A DNA stretch of 41,990 nt from CAZXBB01 sp964638815 (GCA_964638815.1 CAZXBB010000394.1:1-41990), one strand, 5' to 3'; counted from the first letter of the stretch, positions 6,971-15,675 are shown. Notes: generated by a model not told the origin, from the letters alone. Translations and numbers: made by a program.

Positions 6971-8108
6971 TGGCGGGCCGTTCCTGCTCTCCGCTGGCGC
7001 CGGCCGTCGGCCAGGCCCCGCGTTCGATCTCCAGGAGCCGCTGCTTCCGCCACACCCCGCCCGCGTACCCGCACAGTGAACCGTCCGTCCGGATCACGCG
7101 GTGACACGGCACGACGATCGCAATGCGGTTGCGGCCGTTCGCGTGCCCGATCGCGCGGTGCGCCCCGGGACGACCGAGGTTCGTCGCCATCTCAGCGTAC
7201 GACCGCGTCGCACCGAACGGGATCCGTCGCAGTTCGCGCCAGACCGCCCGCTGGAAGTCGGTCCCCGGCTGCACGAGCGGTACGGTAAACCTCTTCAGCT
7301 CGCCCGCGAAGTACCGGCCCATCTCGTCTGCGATCGTCGCCAGGTGCGCGTCGTCGCCCGGCACGATCACCGCGTCGAGCCGCCTGCGCAGATCCGCGAT
7401 CTGGGTGTCGAGCCCGCGGCGATCGACGAACTCGAGCAGGCACAGACCATCGTCCGCGCTGACGGCGAGCATCGCGCCGAGCGGCGTCTCGATCCGCCGT
7501 GCGCGCAGGCACGTGCAGCGGTCACCGCGTCCCGGGGGCGCGCCGAAGTGACGCGAGAACGCGTCGCGGAAGCCGCTCGCGGACCCGTAGCCGTGGTCGA
7601 GGCCGATGGTGTCGATCGTGCGTTGGACACCGTCGCGGCTCCGCTCGGGGCTCCCGTTCGTCGCCGGACGTACGGCGGCGAGCGCGAGCCCCATGCGTCG
7701 CGCCCGATGGTACGCGTGGAAGGTCATCCCGTAGCGCTGCCTGAAGTAGCGGCGCACCCGGGCGGGATCGATGCCCATCGCGCGAAGGTCGATGTCCGTC
7801 AGCCGCCGCGTCGGCGACCGGTCGACCGCGTCCTCGAGCTGCTTGACCCACTCCGGCGGGGCGCATGCGTCGTCCAGGGGCCGGCACCGGCGGCACGGCC
7901 GGTATCCGGCGTGCACCGCGTCGTCCGCCGCGGTGAAATACTCGACGGTCTCCGGCTTCGGCTTTCGCGCCGGGCACGTCGGCCGGCAGAAGATCCCGGT
8001 GGTCTTCACGCCGACGACGAAGACCCCCTCGTAGCTCGAGTCGCGTTCGACGAGGGCCCGGTACATCCGCCCGGGCGACGGCATGGCGGCGGTGGTCATG
8101 GTGGTCAT
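6876..8108 (-). CDS. ada: Ada-type methyltransferase/regulator for DNA alkylation damage
   Basis: The 410-residue protein has the three-part Ada layout. Residues 14-80 form the zinc-binding methyl-phosphotriester domain with C41, C45, C72 and C75. Residues about 88-195 form an AraC-type helix-turn-helix with the GYGSASGFRDAFSRHFG signature. Residues about 205-368 form the O6-methylguanine-DNA methyltransferase with the acceptor cysteine C335 in PCHRV. In the family, methylation of the first cysteine turns Ada into an activator of repair genes. About 40 residues beyond the methyltransferase are Pro/Arg-rich and run 95 bases into the end of the convergent tlpA-like gene. The ATG at 8108 lies seven bases after TATCGT; later in-frame ATGs (8099, 8084) are possible. 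Confidence 0.94.
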   Translation of the reverse strand: MTTMTTAAMPSPGRMYRALVERDSSYEGVFVVGVKTTGIFCRPTCPARKPKPETVEYFTAADDAVHAGYRPCRRCRPLDDACAPPEWVKQLEDAVDRSPTRRLTDIDLRAMGIDPARVRRYFRQRYGMTFHAYHRARRMGLALAAVRPATNGSPERSRDGVQRTIDTIGLDHGYGSASGFRDAFSRHFGAPPGRGDRCTCLRARRIETPLGAMLAVSADDGLCLLEFVDRRGLDTQIADLRRRLDAVIVPGDDAHLATIADEMGRYFAGELKRFTVPLVQPGTDFQRAVWRELRRIPFGATRSYAEMATNLGRPGAHRAIGHANGRNRIAIVVPCHRVIRTDGSLCGYAGGVWRKQRLLEIERGAWPTAGASGEQERPAITLPGQAASRRSPRTACAPPPRRHPRPPGSP

Positions 8109-8500
8109 GGAGCGCACGATATCCCGGGTCCGGCGGGCTTCCACCGATTTCCGGACGCGGAATCCGGATTGCGTCGTCCCCGCACATCCCGGCGGCGTCC
8201 GGACGACGTGGTCGACCTCACGTTCGACCGTGGCCGAGCTGGGGCAGCTTCTCGAGCCGCTCGGCGCGGGCGAGGTGGTGACTGATCGGCGTGCTCCGCG
8301 TCGAAGTGCGGCGGCGGCGGAAGGTGCAGCACGACGGGCCGATCCGGGTAAGGTAGCTCGAAGTGCTCCCCGCGGCCCTCGGCGCCGGCGCGCTCCGCGG
8401 CGGGATTCGACCCGCAGCTGCGACCGGAGTTTCCTGACGTCCGTTGCCGATCTGCCCTCCGCGTTGGATCCGTCCTGGGCAAGACGCACACGCACCTCTC
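8109..8500. other. gene-free stretch between divergent ada and resB
   Basis: About 400 bases separate the two divergent genes. Open frames exist on both strands but have no recognisable domain, no start signal and an Arg/Pro-rich composition typical of out-of-frame GC-rich DNA. Apart from the -10 boxes at the two ends I see no repeat, hairpin or operator. Confidence 0.6.
8116..8121 (-). promoter_or_regulatory. -10 box of ada, predicted leaderless
   Basis: TATCGT on the minus strand ends seven bases before the ATG at 8108, and no Shine-Dalgarno lies between. Weaker match than the others. Confidence 0.4.
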
Positions 8501-8506
8501 TATAAT
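8501..8506 (+). promoter_or_regulatory. consensus -10 box of resB
   Basis: TATAAT is a perfect -10 and lies 11 bases before the ATG at 8518. Transcription would begin about four to five bases ahead of the start codon, leaving no room for a Shine-Dalgarno. No good -35 is seen. Confidence 0.65.
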
Positions 8507-8517
8507 CGACGGCCCGC

Positions 8518-10977
8518 ATGACCATGCAGCACACGGACTACGCTCGAACGCCGGCACGAGGCCCCGTATCCCGGCTCCTCCGCCTCTTCAGCAGCATCTG
8601 GCTCGGCGTCTGCCTGCTGCTGCTCCTCTTCGTGTACTCGTCGATCGGCTCGGCCGGCCTGCCGATCGGGCCGGGCGCGACGGAGTGGCCCTTCATCCTC
8701 CGCCCGGACGCGTGGGTGTCGGTCCGCGAGCTGCCCGGCATCGAGCTGAGCGAGTTCGACTGGTTCCACTGGTGGCCGTTCGACGTGCTCATCGCGCTGA
8801 TCTGTCTCAACCTCACGGTCGCGACGATCCGGCGCATTCCGTTCAACGTCGTCAACCTCGGCGTATGGATGATCCACACCGGCATCATCGTGCTCGCGCT
8901 CGGCAGCGTCTGGTACTTCGGGACGAAGGTGGAGGGCGACACGCCCGTCGCGCGGCGGCAGGTCGTGGCGCGGGTTGCGGGGCACCCGGAGGTGCGCTTC
9001 GTCGCGACGCCGGGCAACCGCGTGCGGGTGGGGGCCGGCGAGGACGCGTACGTGCTCCAGGTCTCGGGCATCACGCCGGAGTGGGAGCTGCTCTCCGGCG
9101 ACGACGAGGGAAAGAAGGCGTACAAGGTCTCGGTGATGGTGCAAAGCCCCACGCGGTTGTTCGTGCGCGAGCTGCTCGCCGGCTACCCGCAGTACACCGA
9201 GGACCTCGTCCGTTCCGACGATCCGCAGCAGCCCTTCGCCCGCGCGAAGAAGACGCTGGGCACGGCGCTCGTGGACGAGACGCTTGCGCTCGAGCTCGCG
9301 TACGACCCGCAGGAGCATTTCTACCTGATGGGCAGCGCCGCGATCTATCTCCGCGAGGCGGGGGCCACGGAGTGGATCGAGCGCCCCGTGCGCGACATGC
9401 CGCGCTTCAACGACCACGTCGCGTCCTACGAGGAGGTGTGGACCGCCCCGGGCGACCCACTGCCGCCGCTGCGGCCGCTCGACGTGCGGGTGCCGGCCGT
9501 TGATCCCGACGATCCGCTCCCCGGCGTCGAGTTCCGCGTCAGCGCCTACCTGCGGTACGCGGCGATGCAGACCCGGCGCGTGCCAGGAGGCGATCGTCTC
9601 GATCCCACGGCGACGCTCGTTCTGCGCGACGATCGCGGGCGAGGGCAGGAGTTCGAGGTGCGGGCGTTCGACCCCGAGGCGAGCGTCCTCGGCGGCGGCG
9701 TGATCGAGTTCCGCTGGCTCGACGACGAGGCGGAGATGGAGTCGCTGCGCGCGACGCGGCCTTCGCTGCTCCGGGTCGCGCTCGCCGACGGGTCGGTGGT
9801 GGAGGAGAAACCGATCACCGCGGTCGCCGGCACCGACGAGTCGTATCCCTTCACGCCGCTCGGTGAATCGGCGTACGCGTACCGCGTCAAGTCCGTGCAG
9901 GACGATCTCGCGATCGAGGGCCGCACCTTTTCCGTGGCCATCCTCGACATCCGCAAGGGCGACGAGACTTTCACGCGCTGGGTGTTCGACGACCCGAAGC
10001 TCCAGCGCGACCTGCCGTCGGCGACCGACCCCGGCGCCCACGCCGGCGGTCGCGCCCTCGACGACAACCTGGTCACCACGTACACGCCGGGACGCCGTAC
10101 CGGTCTTCGGCTCGTGGCCGGGCCCGACGAGCGCCGACTGCGGCTGCTCGTGCCCGACGACTCCGGGACGATGTCGGAACGGGCGGTGACGCTCAACGAG
10201 CCGATGAGCGTGCGCAACGGCATCTCGCTCACGGTCACGAGCTACGCGGCCCGCAGCCGCTCGGAGACGCGCCCGCTCGTCGTTCCGAAGCATCAGCGCG
10301 ATCGGGACGTGGGCGTCCAGGCGTCGATGGTTCGCCTGCACGTCCCGACCGGCGGCAATGTCGCGTCGCGCTGGCTGGGCTATCACGTGTATCCCTTCCG
10401 GCGGGTCGAGGAGGTGCTCCGGCGCTTTCCGTACGCGCCGACCGTCGTGCACCTCGCTGACGGCCGTCACGTCGAGGTCATGTTCTCGCGCGAGCGCATG
10501 CTGCTGCCCGACCCCGTGGTGCTCGAGGACTTCGAGCTGGCCGCCCACATCGGCGGCTTCAGCGGGTCCAGCGCCAGCGTGCGCAACTGGACGAGCCGCG
10601 TGCGCTTCGGCGAGCCCGACGGAACCTGGTCGCAGGACGTCGCCGTCAGCGTCAACGATCCGCAGGAGCGCGACGGCTTCTGGTTCTTCCAGAGCCAGTG
10701 GGACCCGCCGACGGCGCCGACGGGTCCGGGCGATCCGGGCTCGCAGGGGCTCAACTACACCGTGCTGGGCGTCGGCAACCGCGAGGGCGTGCACGTGCAG
10801 CTCGTCGGGTGCTGCCTCTCGGTCGTGGGGATGATCTACGCCTTCTACGTCAAACCGACGATCAGGCGGCGGCGACAGAATCGGGTCTACGCGGAAGCGG
10901 CGGCGCGGAGGGCGGAGGACGTCATCGACGTCAACGAGGCGCCGGCCATGGTCGGTGCTGCGGAGGAATCCCGATGA
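8518..10977 (+). CDS. resB: ResB-like cytochrome c biogenesis protein
   Basis: The 819-residue membrane protein is the CcsB/ResB partner of System II cytochrome c maturation, which carries haem across the inner membrane and helps attach it to apocytochromes. Transmembrane segments are visible at about 27-46, 87-105 and 113-134, followed by a very large extracytoplasmic region (about 140-755) and a last segment at about 758-778 with a basic cytoplasmic tail. H120 in the third segment is a candidate haem ligand. Typical ResB proteins are 450-550 residues; the extra length lies in the beta-rich extracytoplasmic domain. It overlaps resC by ATGA, so the two are translationally coupled and probably form one complex. 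Confidence 0.88.
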   Translation: MTMQHTDYARTPARGPVSRLLRLFSSIWLGVCLLLLLFVYSSIGSAGLPIGPGATEWPFILRPDAWVSVRELPGIELSEFDWFHWWPFDVLIALICLNLTVATIRRIPFNVVNLGVWMIHTGIIVLALGSVWYFGTKVEGDTPVARRQVVARVAGHPEVRFVATPGNRVRVGAGEDAYVLQVSGITPEWELLSGDDEGKKAYKVSVMVQSPTRLFVRELLAGYPQYTEDLVRSDDPQQPFARAKKTLGTALVDETLALELAYDPQEHFYLMGSAAIYLREAGATEWIERPVRDMPRFNDHVASYEEVWTAPGDPLPPLRPLDVRVPAVDPDDPLPGVEFRVSAYLRYAAMQTRRVPGGDRLDPTATLVLRDDRGRGQEFEVRAFDPEASVLGGGVIEFRWLDDEAEMESLRATRPSLLRVALADGSVVEEKPITAVAGTDESYPFTPLGESAYAYRVKSVQDDLAIEGRTFSVAILDIRKGDETFTRWVFDDPKLQRDLPSATDPGAHAGGRALDDNLVTTYTPGRRTGLRLVAGPDERRLRLLVPDDSGTMSERAVTLNEPMSVRNGISLTVTSYAARSRSETRPLVVPKHQRDRDVGVQASMVRLHVPTGGNVASRWLGYHVYPFRRVEEVLRRFPYAPTVVHLADGRHVEVMFSRERMLLPDPVVLEDFELAAHIGGFSGSSASVRNWTSRVRFGEPDGTWSQDVAVSVNDPQERDGFWFFQSQWDPPTAPTGPGDPGSQGLNYTVLGVGNREGVHVQLVGCCLSVVGMIYAFYVKPTIRRRRQNRVYAEAAARRAEDVIDVNEAPAMVGAAEESR

Positions 10978-12836
10978 GAGCACGAAGACTCGAAGACGCG
11001 ACGGCACGCACGACGCGGGCGGGCGTCCGCGCACACTCGCCCGGGGCTTCGCGCCGCCGGGTCTTCGTCCCTTCGTGCCTTCTCCTGCTGTCGCTGGTCA
11101 CCGCAGCGGTCGCGCAGACCACCCGACCGGTCGCGCCGACTCCCGAAGCGTTCTACTCGCGGCTCGACCTCGAGCCCATCGGCCGCATCGCCGTCCACCG
11201 CGAAGGGCGCGTCAAGGCGCTCGAGTCCTTTGCGCGCGAGATGATGGCGTACGTCACGGGCCGGCATGCGTACGAGGACCGTCCCGCGCTGGTGACCTAT
11301 CTCGACCTCATGCTGCGTCCGGAGGCGTACGAGGACGCCGAGATCATCTCCGTCAAGAGCAAGCTCATGCGTGCGCAGATCGCCGCCGCCCTGCGGGCTT
11401 CGGTCGGCGCGGAGCTGGAGAGCATCGACAAGGCGTCGAACGCCGCGGGGGCGCAGGATCGCGTGCCCGAGATGCGGCGGCGGCTCGAGGAGCGTCTCGC
11501 GCGATTCACGGACACGGGGATGATCTCCGAGCCGATGCTGTTCGACCCGCGTGTGCGCGCCCTGCTCGCGCGGCTCGAGACCGACCTGCTGCGCACCGCG
11601 CGTCTCGTGCGCGCGCTCGACACGGCCGTGACCGTGAAGGATCCGGACCTGCTCGCCGACCTGCTCCGCGTCGTGCCGCCGCCGGGCGGCGACTTCGACG
11701 AGCCGTGGAGCACGATCGACGAGGCGGCGGCGGCCGGGGGGGAGGCGGCGACGCGGCTCGAGGCCCGCTGGGACGACTTCCAGGACGCATGGCGACGCGG
11801 CGACGCGGCCGGCGTCAACGAGGCCGGCGCCGACCTCGCCGGGATGCTCGCGGGCGTGAACCCGGAGCTCTACCCGTCAACCGGACGGCTCGCCTGGGAG
11901 AGCCGCTATTTCCGGATGAAGCACATGGTATGGGTGTGGATCGTCTACGCCCTCGCGCTCATCCCGCTCGTGCTGCACCTCGTCTTCCGCTGGCGTGGCG
12001 CGCGGTGGCTCGGCATGACGCTCTTCGTCGCGGCCTTCGGGCTGCACACGTTCGCCGTCCTGCTCCGCTGGTACGTCGCGGACCGCTGGCCGAACACGAA
12101 CATGTTCGAGGCCGTGACGACGGCGGCGTGGTTCGGCGGGTGCTTCGCGGTCGTCCTGGAAGTGCTCTTCCGGCGCTCGCCGGTGCGCGGCATGTTCGCG
12201 ATCGGAAGCAGCGCGGCGTCGATGGTCGCCCTCATGGCCGCCCACTTCATGCCGATTCAGCTCAACCCGACGATCTCCAACCGCATGCCGGTGCTGCACG
12301 ACGTGTGGCTCTATATCCACACGAACGTGATCATCTTCAGCTACTGCCTGATCTTCATGGCATCCGTGTCGGCCCTCCTCTACCTGGCGTACCGCGGCAT
12401 CCGGTGGCTGCGCGACGGCGGCGCCGGCGGCGCCGGCGGCGCCGATGAATACGCCCGGGTGGGCGGGGCCGGCTCGCTCATCATGACGACGCCGCAGGGC
12501 GGAGCGTATCTCTCGCGCGCCCGCACGACCCTCGGCCAGGTGCTCGACGGCACGACGATGATCGTGCTCGAGCTGTCGTTCATCCTGCTCTGGGCCGGGC
12601 TCGTCATGGGCGCGATCTGGGCGGATCACTCGTGGGGCCGGCCGTGGGGCTGGGACCCGAAGGAGGTCTTCGCGCTCAACACGTTCATCATCTTCGCGCT
12701 GCTGATCCACACGCGAATGAAGGTGCGGGACAAGGGCCTGTGGACCGCGGTGCTCGCCCTCATCGGCTGCGCCGTGATGCTCTTCAACTGGATCGTCATC
12801 AACTTCACGATCTCGGGGTTGCACAGCTACGCCTGA
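10974..12836 (+). CDS. resC: ResC/CcsA haem-handling cytochrome c synthase subunit
   Basis: The 620-residue protein belongs to the haem-handling superfamily. Its tryptophan-rich WWD motif, WGRPWGWDPKE, is at 554-564. Histidines H442, H449, H579 and H617 (ending GLHSYA) match positions that ligate haem in CcsA proteins. A signal-like segment at 32-48 precedes a 270-residue Ala/Arg/Glu-rich helical extracytoplasmic domain, and six or more transmembrane segments occupy about 317-615. A GGAGGA Shine-Dalgarno lies seven bases before the ATG inside resB. The first 30 residues are encoded by an imperfect inverted repeat and look like recruited non-coding DNA. A glycine-rich loop (GGAGGAGGA) sits at 482-490. 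Confidence 0.92.
   Translation: MRARRLEDATARTTRAGVRAHSPGASRRRVFVPSCLLLLSLVTAAVAQTTRPVAPTPEAFYSRLDLEPIGRIAVHREGRVKALESFAREMMAYVTGRHAYEDRPALVTYLDLMLRPEAYEDAEIISVKSKLMRAQIAAALRASVGAELESIDKASNAAGAQDRVPEMRRRLEERLARFTDTGMISEPMLFDPRVRALLARLETDLLRTARLVRALDTAVTVKDPDLLADLLRVVPPPGGDFDEPWSTIDEAAAAGGEAATRLEARWDDFQDAWRRGDAAGVNEAGADLAGMLAGVNPELYPSTGRLAWESRYFRMKHMVWVWIVYALALIPLVLHLVFRWRGARWLGMTLFVAAFGLHTFAVLLRWYVADRWPNTNMFEAVTTAAWFGGCFAVVLEVLFRRSPVRGMFAIGSSAASMVALMAAHFMPIQLNPTISNRMPVLHDVWLYIHTNVIIFSYCLIFMASVSALLYLAYRGIRWLRDGGAGGAGGADEYARVGGAGSLIMTTPQGGAYLSRARTTLGQVLDGTTMIVLELSFILLWAGLVMGAIWADHSWGRPWGWDPKEVFALNTFIIFALLIHTRMKVRDKGLWTAVLALIGCAVMLFNWIVINFTISGLHSYA
10980..11078. repeat. imperfect inverted repeat in the 5' end of resC
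   Basis: GCACGAAGACTCGAAGAC (10980-10997) is matched by the reverse complement of 11061-11078, GCACGAAGGGACGAAGAC, with 15 of 18 positions identical. The loop is about 63 bases. The same GCACGAAG string recurs on the minus strand just upstream of the kinase gene (around 17990). Confidence 0.6.
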
Positions 12837-12855
12837 TCGCCGCGATGCAGTCCGG

Positions 12856-13392
12856 TTGTTCGTCGCGATCTACCCGCCCGCGGAGATCGCCGCGGTGCTG
12901 TGCGAAGCGATCGGCGCGCTCGAGCTGCCGCCGCACCGGGTGACGCCGGGGGCGCAAGTGCACATGACGTTGCAGTTCGTTGGGGACACGCGGGTGCGCG
13001 ACGTGGGCTCGATCGTCGAGTCGGTCGGCTGCGCCGCCGCGGGCCTCACCGCGACGACGCTGACGCCGCAGCGGCTCATCGCGCTGCCGGCGCGCGGTCC
13101 CGCGCGGCTCGTCGCCGCGGAGACGGACGCGCCGCCGACGGTGCTCGAGCTCAAGCGGCGGCTCGCCCTCCGGCTGGCGCAGGGGGCGCAGGGTGCGCGG
13201 CGGGCGCCGGCCGACCGGTTCCTGCCGCACCTCACGCTGTGCCGGTTCCTCGCGCCGACGAGGCTCTCGCCCCGCCCCGACGTCCCGTTGTCGATCGCGC
13301 CCTTCGGGGTCTCGGAGGTCAGGGTGATGCGCAGCGTGCTGCGGCCGGATGGCGCCCGGCACGACGAGGTGGCGTCAATCCCGCTGGGGTGA
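12856..13392 (+). CDS. thpR: RNA 2',3'-cyclic phosphodiesterase (2'-5' RNA ligase family)
   Basis: This 178-residue cytoplasmic enzyme has the two HxTx motifs of the 2H phosphoesterase fold: H36-M-T38 (VHMTLQF) and H125-L-T127 (PHLTLCRF). ThpR enzymes open 2',3'-cyclic phosphates on RNA and can ligate tRNA halves in vitro. The start is uncertain: the family begins M-R-L-F-V-A-I, and here the only fitting initiation codon is TTG at 12856. No ATG or GTG is in frame between the resC stop and this point. It lies 19 bases after resC and is probably co-transcribed. Confidence 0.85.
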   Translation: MFVAIYPPAEIAAVLCEAIGALELPPHRVTPGAQVHMTLQFVGDTRVRDVGSIVESVGCAAAGLTATTLTPQRLIALPARGPARLVAAETDAPPTVLELKRRLALRLAQGAQGARRAPADRFLPHLTLCRFLAPTRLSPRPDVPLSIAPFGVSEVRVMRSVLRPDGARHDEVASIPLG

Positions 13393-13454
13393 GGCGCGCG
13401 ACGCCGGGGCGACACTGCGTCAACAAAAGTCTTCCGGCCGCCTTCGCCGCGTCG

Positions 13455-13460
13455 TACACT
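13455..13460 (+). promoter_or_regulatory. -10 box of the 120-residue membrane protein gene
   Basis: TACACT ends seven bases before the ATG at 13468. The intervening TGGGGGA has G-rich character but no real Shine-Dalgarno spacing, so a leaderless start is favoured. Confidence 0.5.
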
Positions 13461-13467
13461 TGGGGGA

Positions 13468-13830
13468 ATGCTCCACGGCGACGAACAATGGCGCGACCTG
13501 TTCCGGTGCGACGGCCTGCCGCAGGCCCGCGCGGTCGCGACGTCGATCGAGGCGATGGAGTACGACGTGCGCGTCATCGACGTCGCCACGGGACGGCCGG
13601 TCACGGACGCCGCGGGCGCCGATCCCGGCGGCGGCTTCGTCGTCCAGACGCGTCCCGAGGAAGCCGTCGAGCTTCACGAGGTGCTCGACCAGATCATCGC
13701 CGAGCAGGTGGATTTCGACGATTACCTCGACCGCCGCGACGAGGTCCGGCTGAGCCGCCAACGCGTCTTTCTCGGCGTGCTCATCACGATCGTCTCGGTG
13801 CTGGCGATGCTGCGGATGATCGACGTCTGA
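13468..13830 (+). CDS. small C-tail-anchored protein, DUF2007-like
   Basis: The 120-residue protein has a soluble alpha/beta N-terminal part and one hydrophobic segment at about 99-117, so it should be anchored with the bulk in the cytoplasm. The part LFRCDGLPQARAVATSIEAMEYDVRVID resembles the strand-helix-strand start of DUF2007 proteins, a small ferredoxin-like fold proposed as a signal-transducing module. The assignment is weak. A second protein of the same plan (15151-15522) lies 1.3 kb downstream with a DUF2314 protein in between. Function unknown. Confidence 0.72.
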   Translation: MLHGDEQWRDLFRCDGLPQARAVATSIEAMEYDVRVIDVATGRPVTDAAGADPGGGFVVQTRPEEAVELHEVLDQIIAEQVDFDDYLDRRDEVRLSRQRVFLGVLITIVSVLAMLRMIDV

Positions 13831-13894
13831 CGCGGGCTCGGGCACCGATGCGCGGGCCGGCCGCCGGTCGATCCCCGATCCGTCAGACAGAACC

Positions 13895-13900
13895 TAGACT
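13895..13900 (+). promoter_or_regulatory. -10 box of the DUF2314 gene, predicted leaderless
   Basis: TAGACT ends six bases before the ATG at 13907, and the six bases (TTCGCC) contain no Shine-Dalgarno. Confidence 0.55.
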
Positions 13901-13906
13901 TTCGCC

Positions 13907-15154
13907 ATGACCGACTGGAACGCGCTCACCCCCGAGCCGACGTCACTCATCGCGCTCTGGCCGCACGACGCGGCGCCGGCGCTCGACGACGTCGTGGCGG
14001 CGCTCGCGCGGCACCTGGGCGAAGCGGCGGTGCGCGAAGCGCTCCCGGCGGACGATCCCGCGGTGGCGTGGAGCGCCGCCGTCGATCTGCCGTGCGCGTC
14101 GGCGCCCGTCCTCCTCTGGGCCGAGCCCGCGCAGCCGCTCGACGATCACGAGCGTGACGCGCTCGGTGTCGCGGACTGCCGCTGGGCGCTCGGCGTCCAG
14201 ACGCTCCTCGACCGCGCGGACCCGCTCACGGCGTTTCGCGAGATCGTCCATGCGATCGCCGGCGCATACCCCCGGATCCCGGCGATCCTCGACCTCGACA
14301 CCACGCGCTGGTATCCGCGGGCGGAGCTCGAGAACGTGTTCGCTCCCGGCGGCATCGAACCGGCCGCCGAGGTCCTCTGGACGATCCAGCTCGTCGAGGG
14401 GCGCGCCGGCGTCACGTGGCTGCACACGCACGGGCTGCGGCGCTGCGGCCGGCCGGAGCTGGAGATGCTCGAGGTGCCGGTCGCCCGGGCGGCGCAGGCG
14501 GCGGACCTGCTCCAGGACGTCGCCGGTCTCCTGCTCGAACGCGACGTCCCGGCACCCGGCACGGCCTTCGAGATCGGGCCGGACCTGCTCGTCTCGCTGC
14601 GGCGGTGGGAGGACGTCGCGCCGCACGTGAGCGAGGACGCCCCCGGCGGCATGTCCGACCGCGCCGGGGTCCGCGCGGAAGCGCATGCGGGCCCGAGCGC
14701 GGTCGTGTGCGCGTTCGGCGCAGACCCCGACGACCGGACGTGGCCGCGCGACGCCGTCGCGCGGCGGGCGCGCGGCGAGGCGACGGTGTTCGTGACGACG
14801 CGCGCGACGGATCGACAGGCGGCGCTCGCCCGTGCGGCGTGGGCGCACTTCGTGGATGCGTTCGCCGCCGCGACCGACACCGCGCGGTTCGGCGTCAAGG
14901 CCGGCTTTCCCGACGACCAGGCCCGCGGGCGCGAGCACCTCTGGTTCGAGGTGTGCCGCGCGGAGCGCGACCGCGTGGAGGGCCGCCTCATGCACGAGCC
15001 CCTCGCGGTCGCCCGCCTTCACGAGGGCGACCGGACGTGGATCGACATCGAGCAGGTCTCCGATTGGCGCATCCTGACCGCCGGCGCCGCGTTCGGCCCG
15101 GACGACGCCGATCGGCTCGCGGCGGCGCTCGGCGGCAGTGGGGAGCGGGCATGA
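13907..15154 (+). CDS. DUF2314-domain protein with DUF4026-like N-terminal region
   Basis: The 415-residue protein has no signal peptide or membrane segment and should be cytoplasmic. The C-terminal part from about 325 (ARFGVKAGFPDD, then HLWFEVC, then WIDIEQVSDWRI) matches the DUF2314 pattern, a small domain of unknown function. The N-terminal 300 residues resemble DUF4026-type proteins in layout, with HTHGL at about 174-178 as one conserved-looking element. It has its own -10 box and overlaps the following small membrane protein by ATGA, so the two are coupled. The biochemical role is unknown. Confidence 0.8.
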   Translation: MTDWNALTPEPTSLIALWPHDAAPALDDVVAALARHLGEAAVREALPADDPAVAWSAAVDLPCASAPVLLWAEPAQPLDDHERDALGVADCRWALGVQTLLDRADPLTAFREIVHAIAGAYPRIPAILDLDTTRWYPRAELENVFAPGGIEPAAEVLWTIQLVEGRAGVTWLHTHGLRRCGRPELEMLEVPVARAAQAADLLQDVAGLLLERDVPAPGTAFEIGPDLLVSLRRWEDVAPHVSEDAPGGMSDRAGVRAEAHAGPSAVVCAFGADPDDRTWPRDAVARRARGEATVFVTTRATDRQAALARAAWAHFVDAFAAATDTARFGVKAGFPDDQARGREHLWFEVCRAERDRVEGRLMHEPLAVARLHEGDRTWIDIEQVSDWRILTAGAAFGPDDADRLAAALGGSGERA

Positions 15155-15522
15155 GCGACGATCTTGTCATTCTGACGACGGCGGGCGCGCCGTTCGAGGC
15201 CCACAGCATCGCCGCCGTCCTGGCCGAACGCGAGATCGACGCGACGGTCCTCGACACCGCCGACGCCGACGTGCCGCTCGAGCACGCGTACCGGGGCGTT
15301 CCCGTCATGGTGCGACGCGCCGATCTCGACCGCGCCCGGGCCGCGCTCGCCGAAGACGCCGTCGACTGGGACGCGGTGGACGTCGGCGAACGCGAGGACG
15401 ACCTGCCGCTCAGGCCGCCCGGACGCACGCTCTTCCTCGCGCGCATGGCACTCCTGGCCGCGGCCGCGGTCTTCGGCCTCGTGCTCCTGTGGGGCGTCGC
15501 ACGATTCGCGTGGCGGGAATGA
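15151..15522 (+). CDS. small C-terminally anchored DUF2007-like protein
   Basis: The 123-residue protein begins with a DUF2007-type alpha/beta domain (LVILTTAGAPFEAHSIAAVL, then a strand ending in PVMVRR) and ends with one transmembrane segment at about 97-118. DUF2007 proteins are described as putative signal-transducing proteins related in fold to PII-like modules; no ligand is known here. The ATGA overlap with the DUF2314 gene suggests that the two products work together, possibly recruiting the DUF2314 protein to the membrane. That is inference. Confidence 0.82.
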   Translation: MSDDLVILTTAGAPFEAHSIAAVLAEREIDATVLDTADADVPLEHAYRGVPVMVRRADLDRARAALAEDAVDWDAVDVGEREDDLPLRPPGRTLFLARMALLAAAAVFGLVLLWGVARFAWRE

Positions 15523-15572
15523 TCCGGGCCAGGTCGTGCGAGTCGGAAGTCCGGTGACGGCGCCCGACGATT

Positions 15573-15659
15573 CGACGGTCGTGGAGACTCTCGACGCCAC
15601 CCGGCCCTTGCCGAGCCAGGGACCGGGGCACACAGCTACCCGACGGTGGTGGAGACTCT
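15573..15659. repeat. 19 bp direct repeat between convergent genes
   Basis: CGACGGTCGTGGAGACTCT (15573-15591) recurs as CGACGGTGGTGGAGACTCT (15641-15659), 18 of 19 identical. The second copy runs into a short T-run (15658-15663). No stable hairpin precedes it, so I do not call a terminator. Confidence 0.7.
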
Positions 15660-15675
15660 TTTTCGACTCACACTG

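Noticed and set aside
8083..8505. Open frames on both strands between ada and resB
   Set aside because: Arg/Pro-rich sequence without domain, ribosome site or promoter in the right place; a decayed gene cannot be excluded but is not supported.
8500..11034. Long minus-strand frames opposite resB, alaS (20386-22803) and other genes
   Set aside because: They mirror the codon pattern of the real genes in GC-rich DNA, are rich in Arg, Val and His, and have no recognisable domain.
15641..15665. Intrinsic terminator before the T-run at 15658-15663
   Set aside because: No stable hairpin lies directly upstream; only a direct repeat is present.
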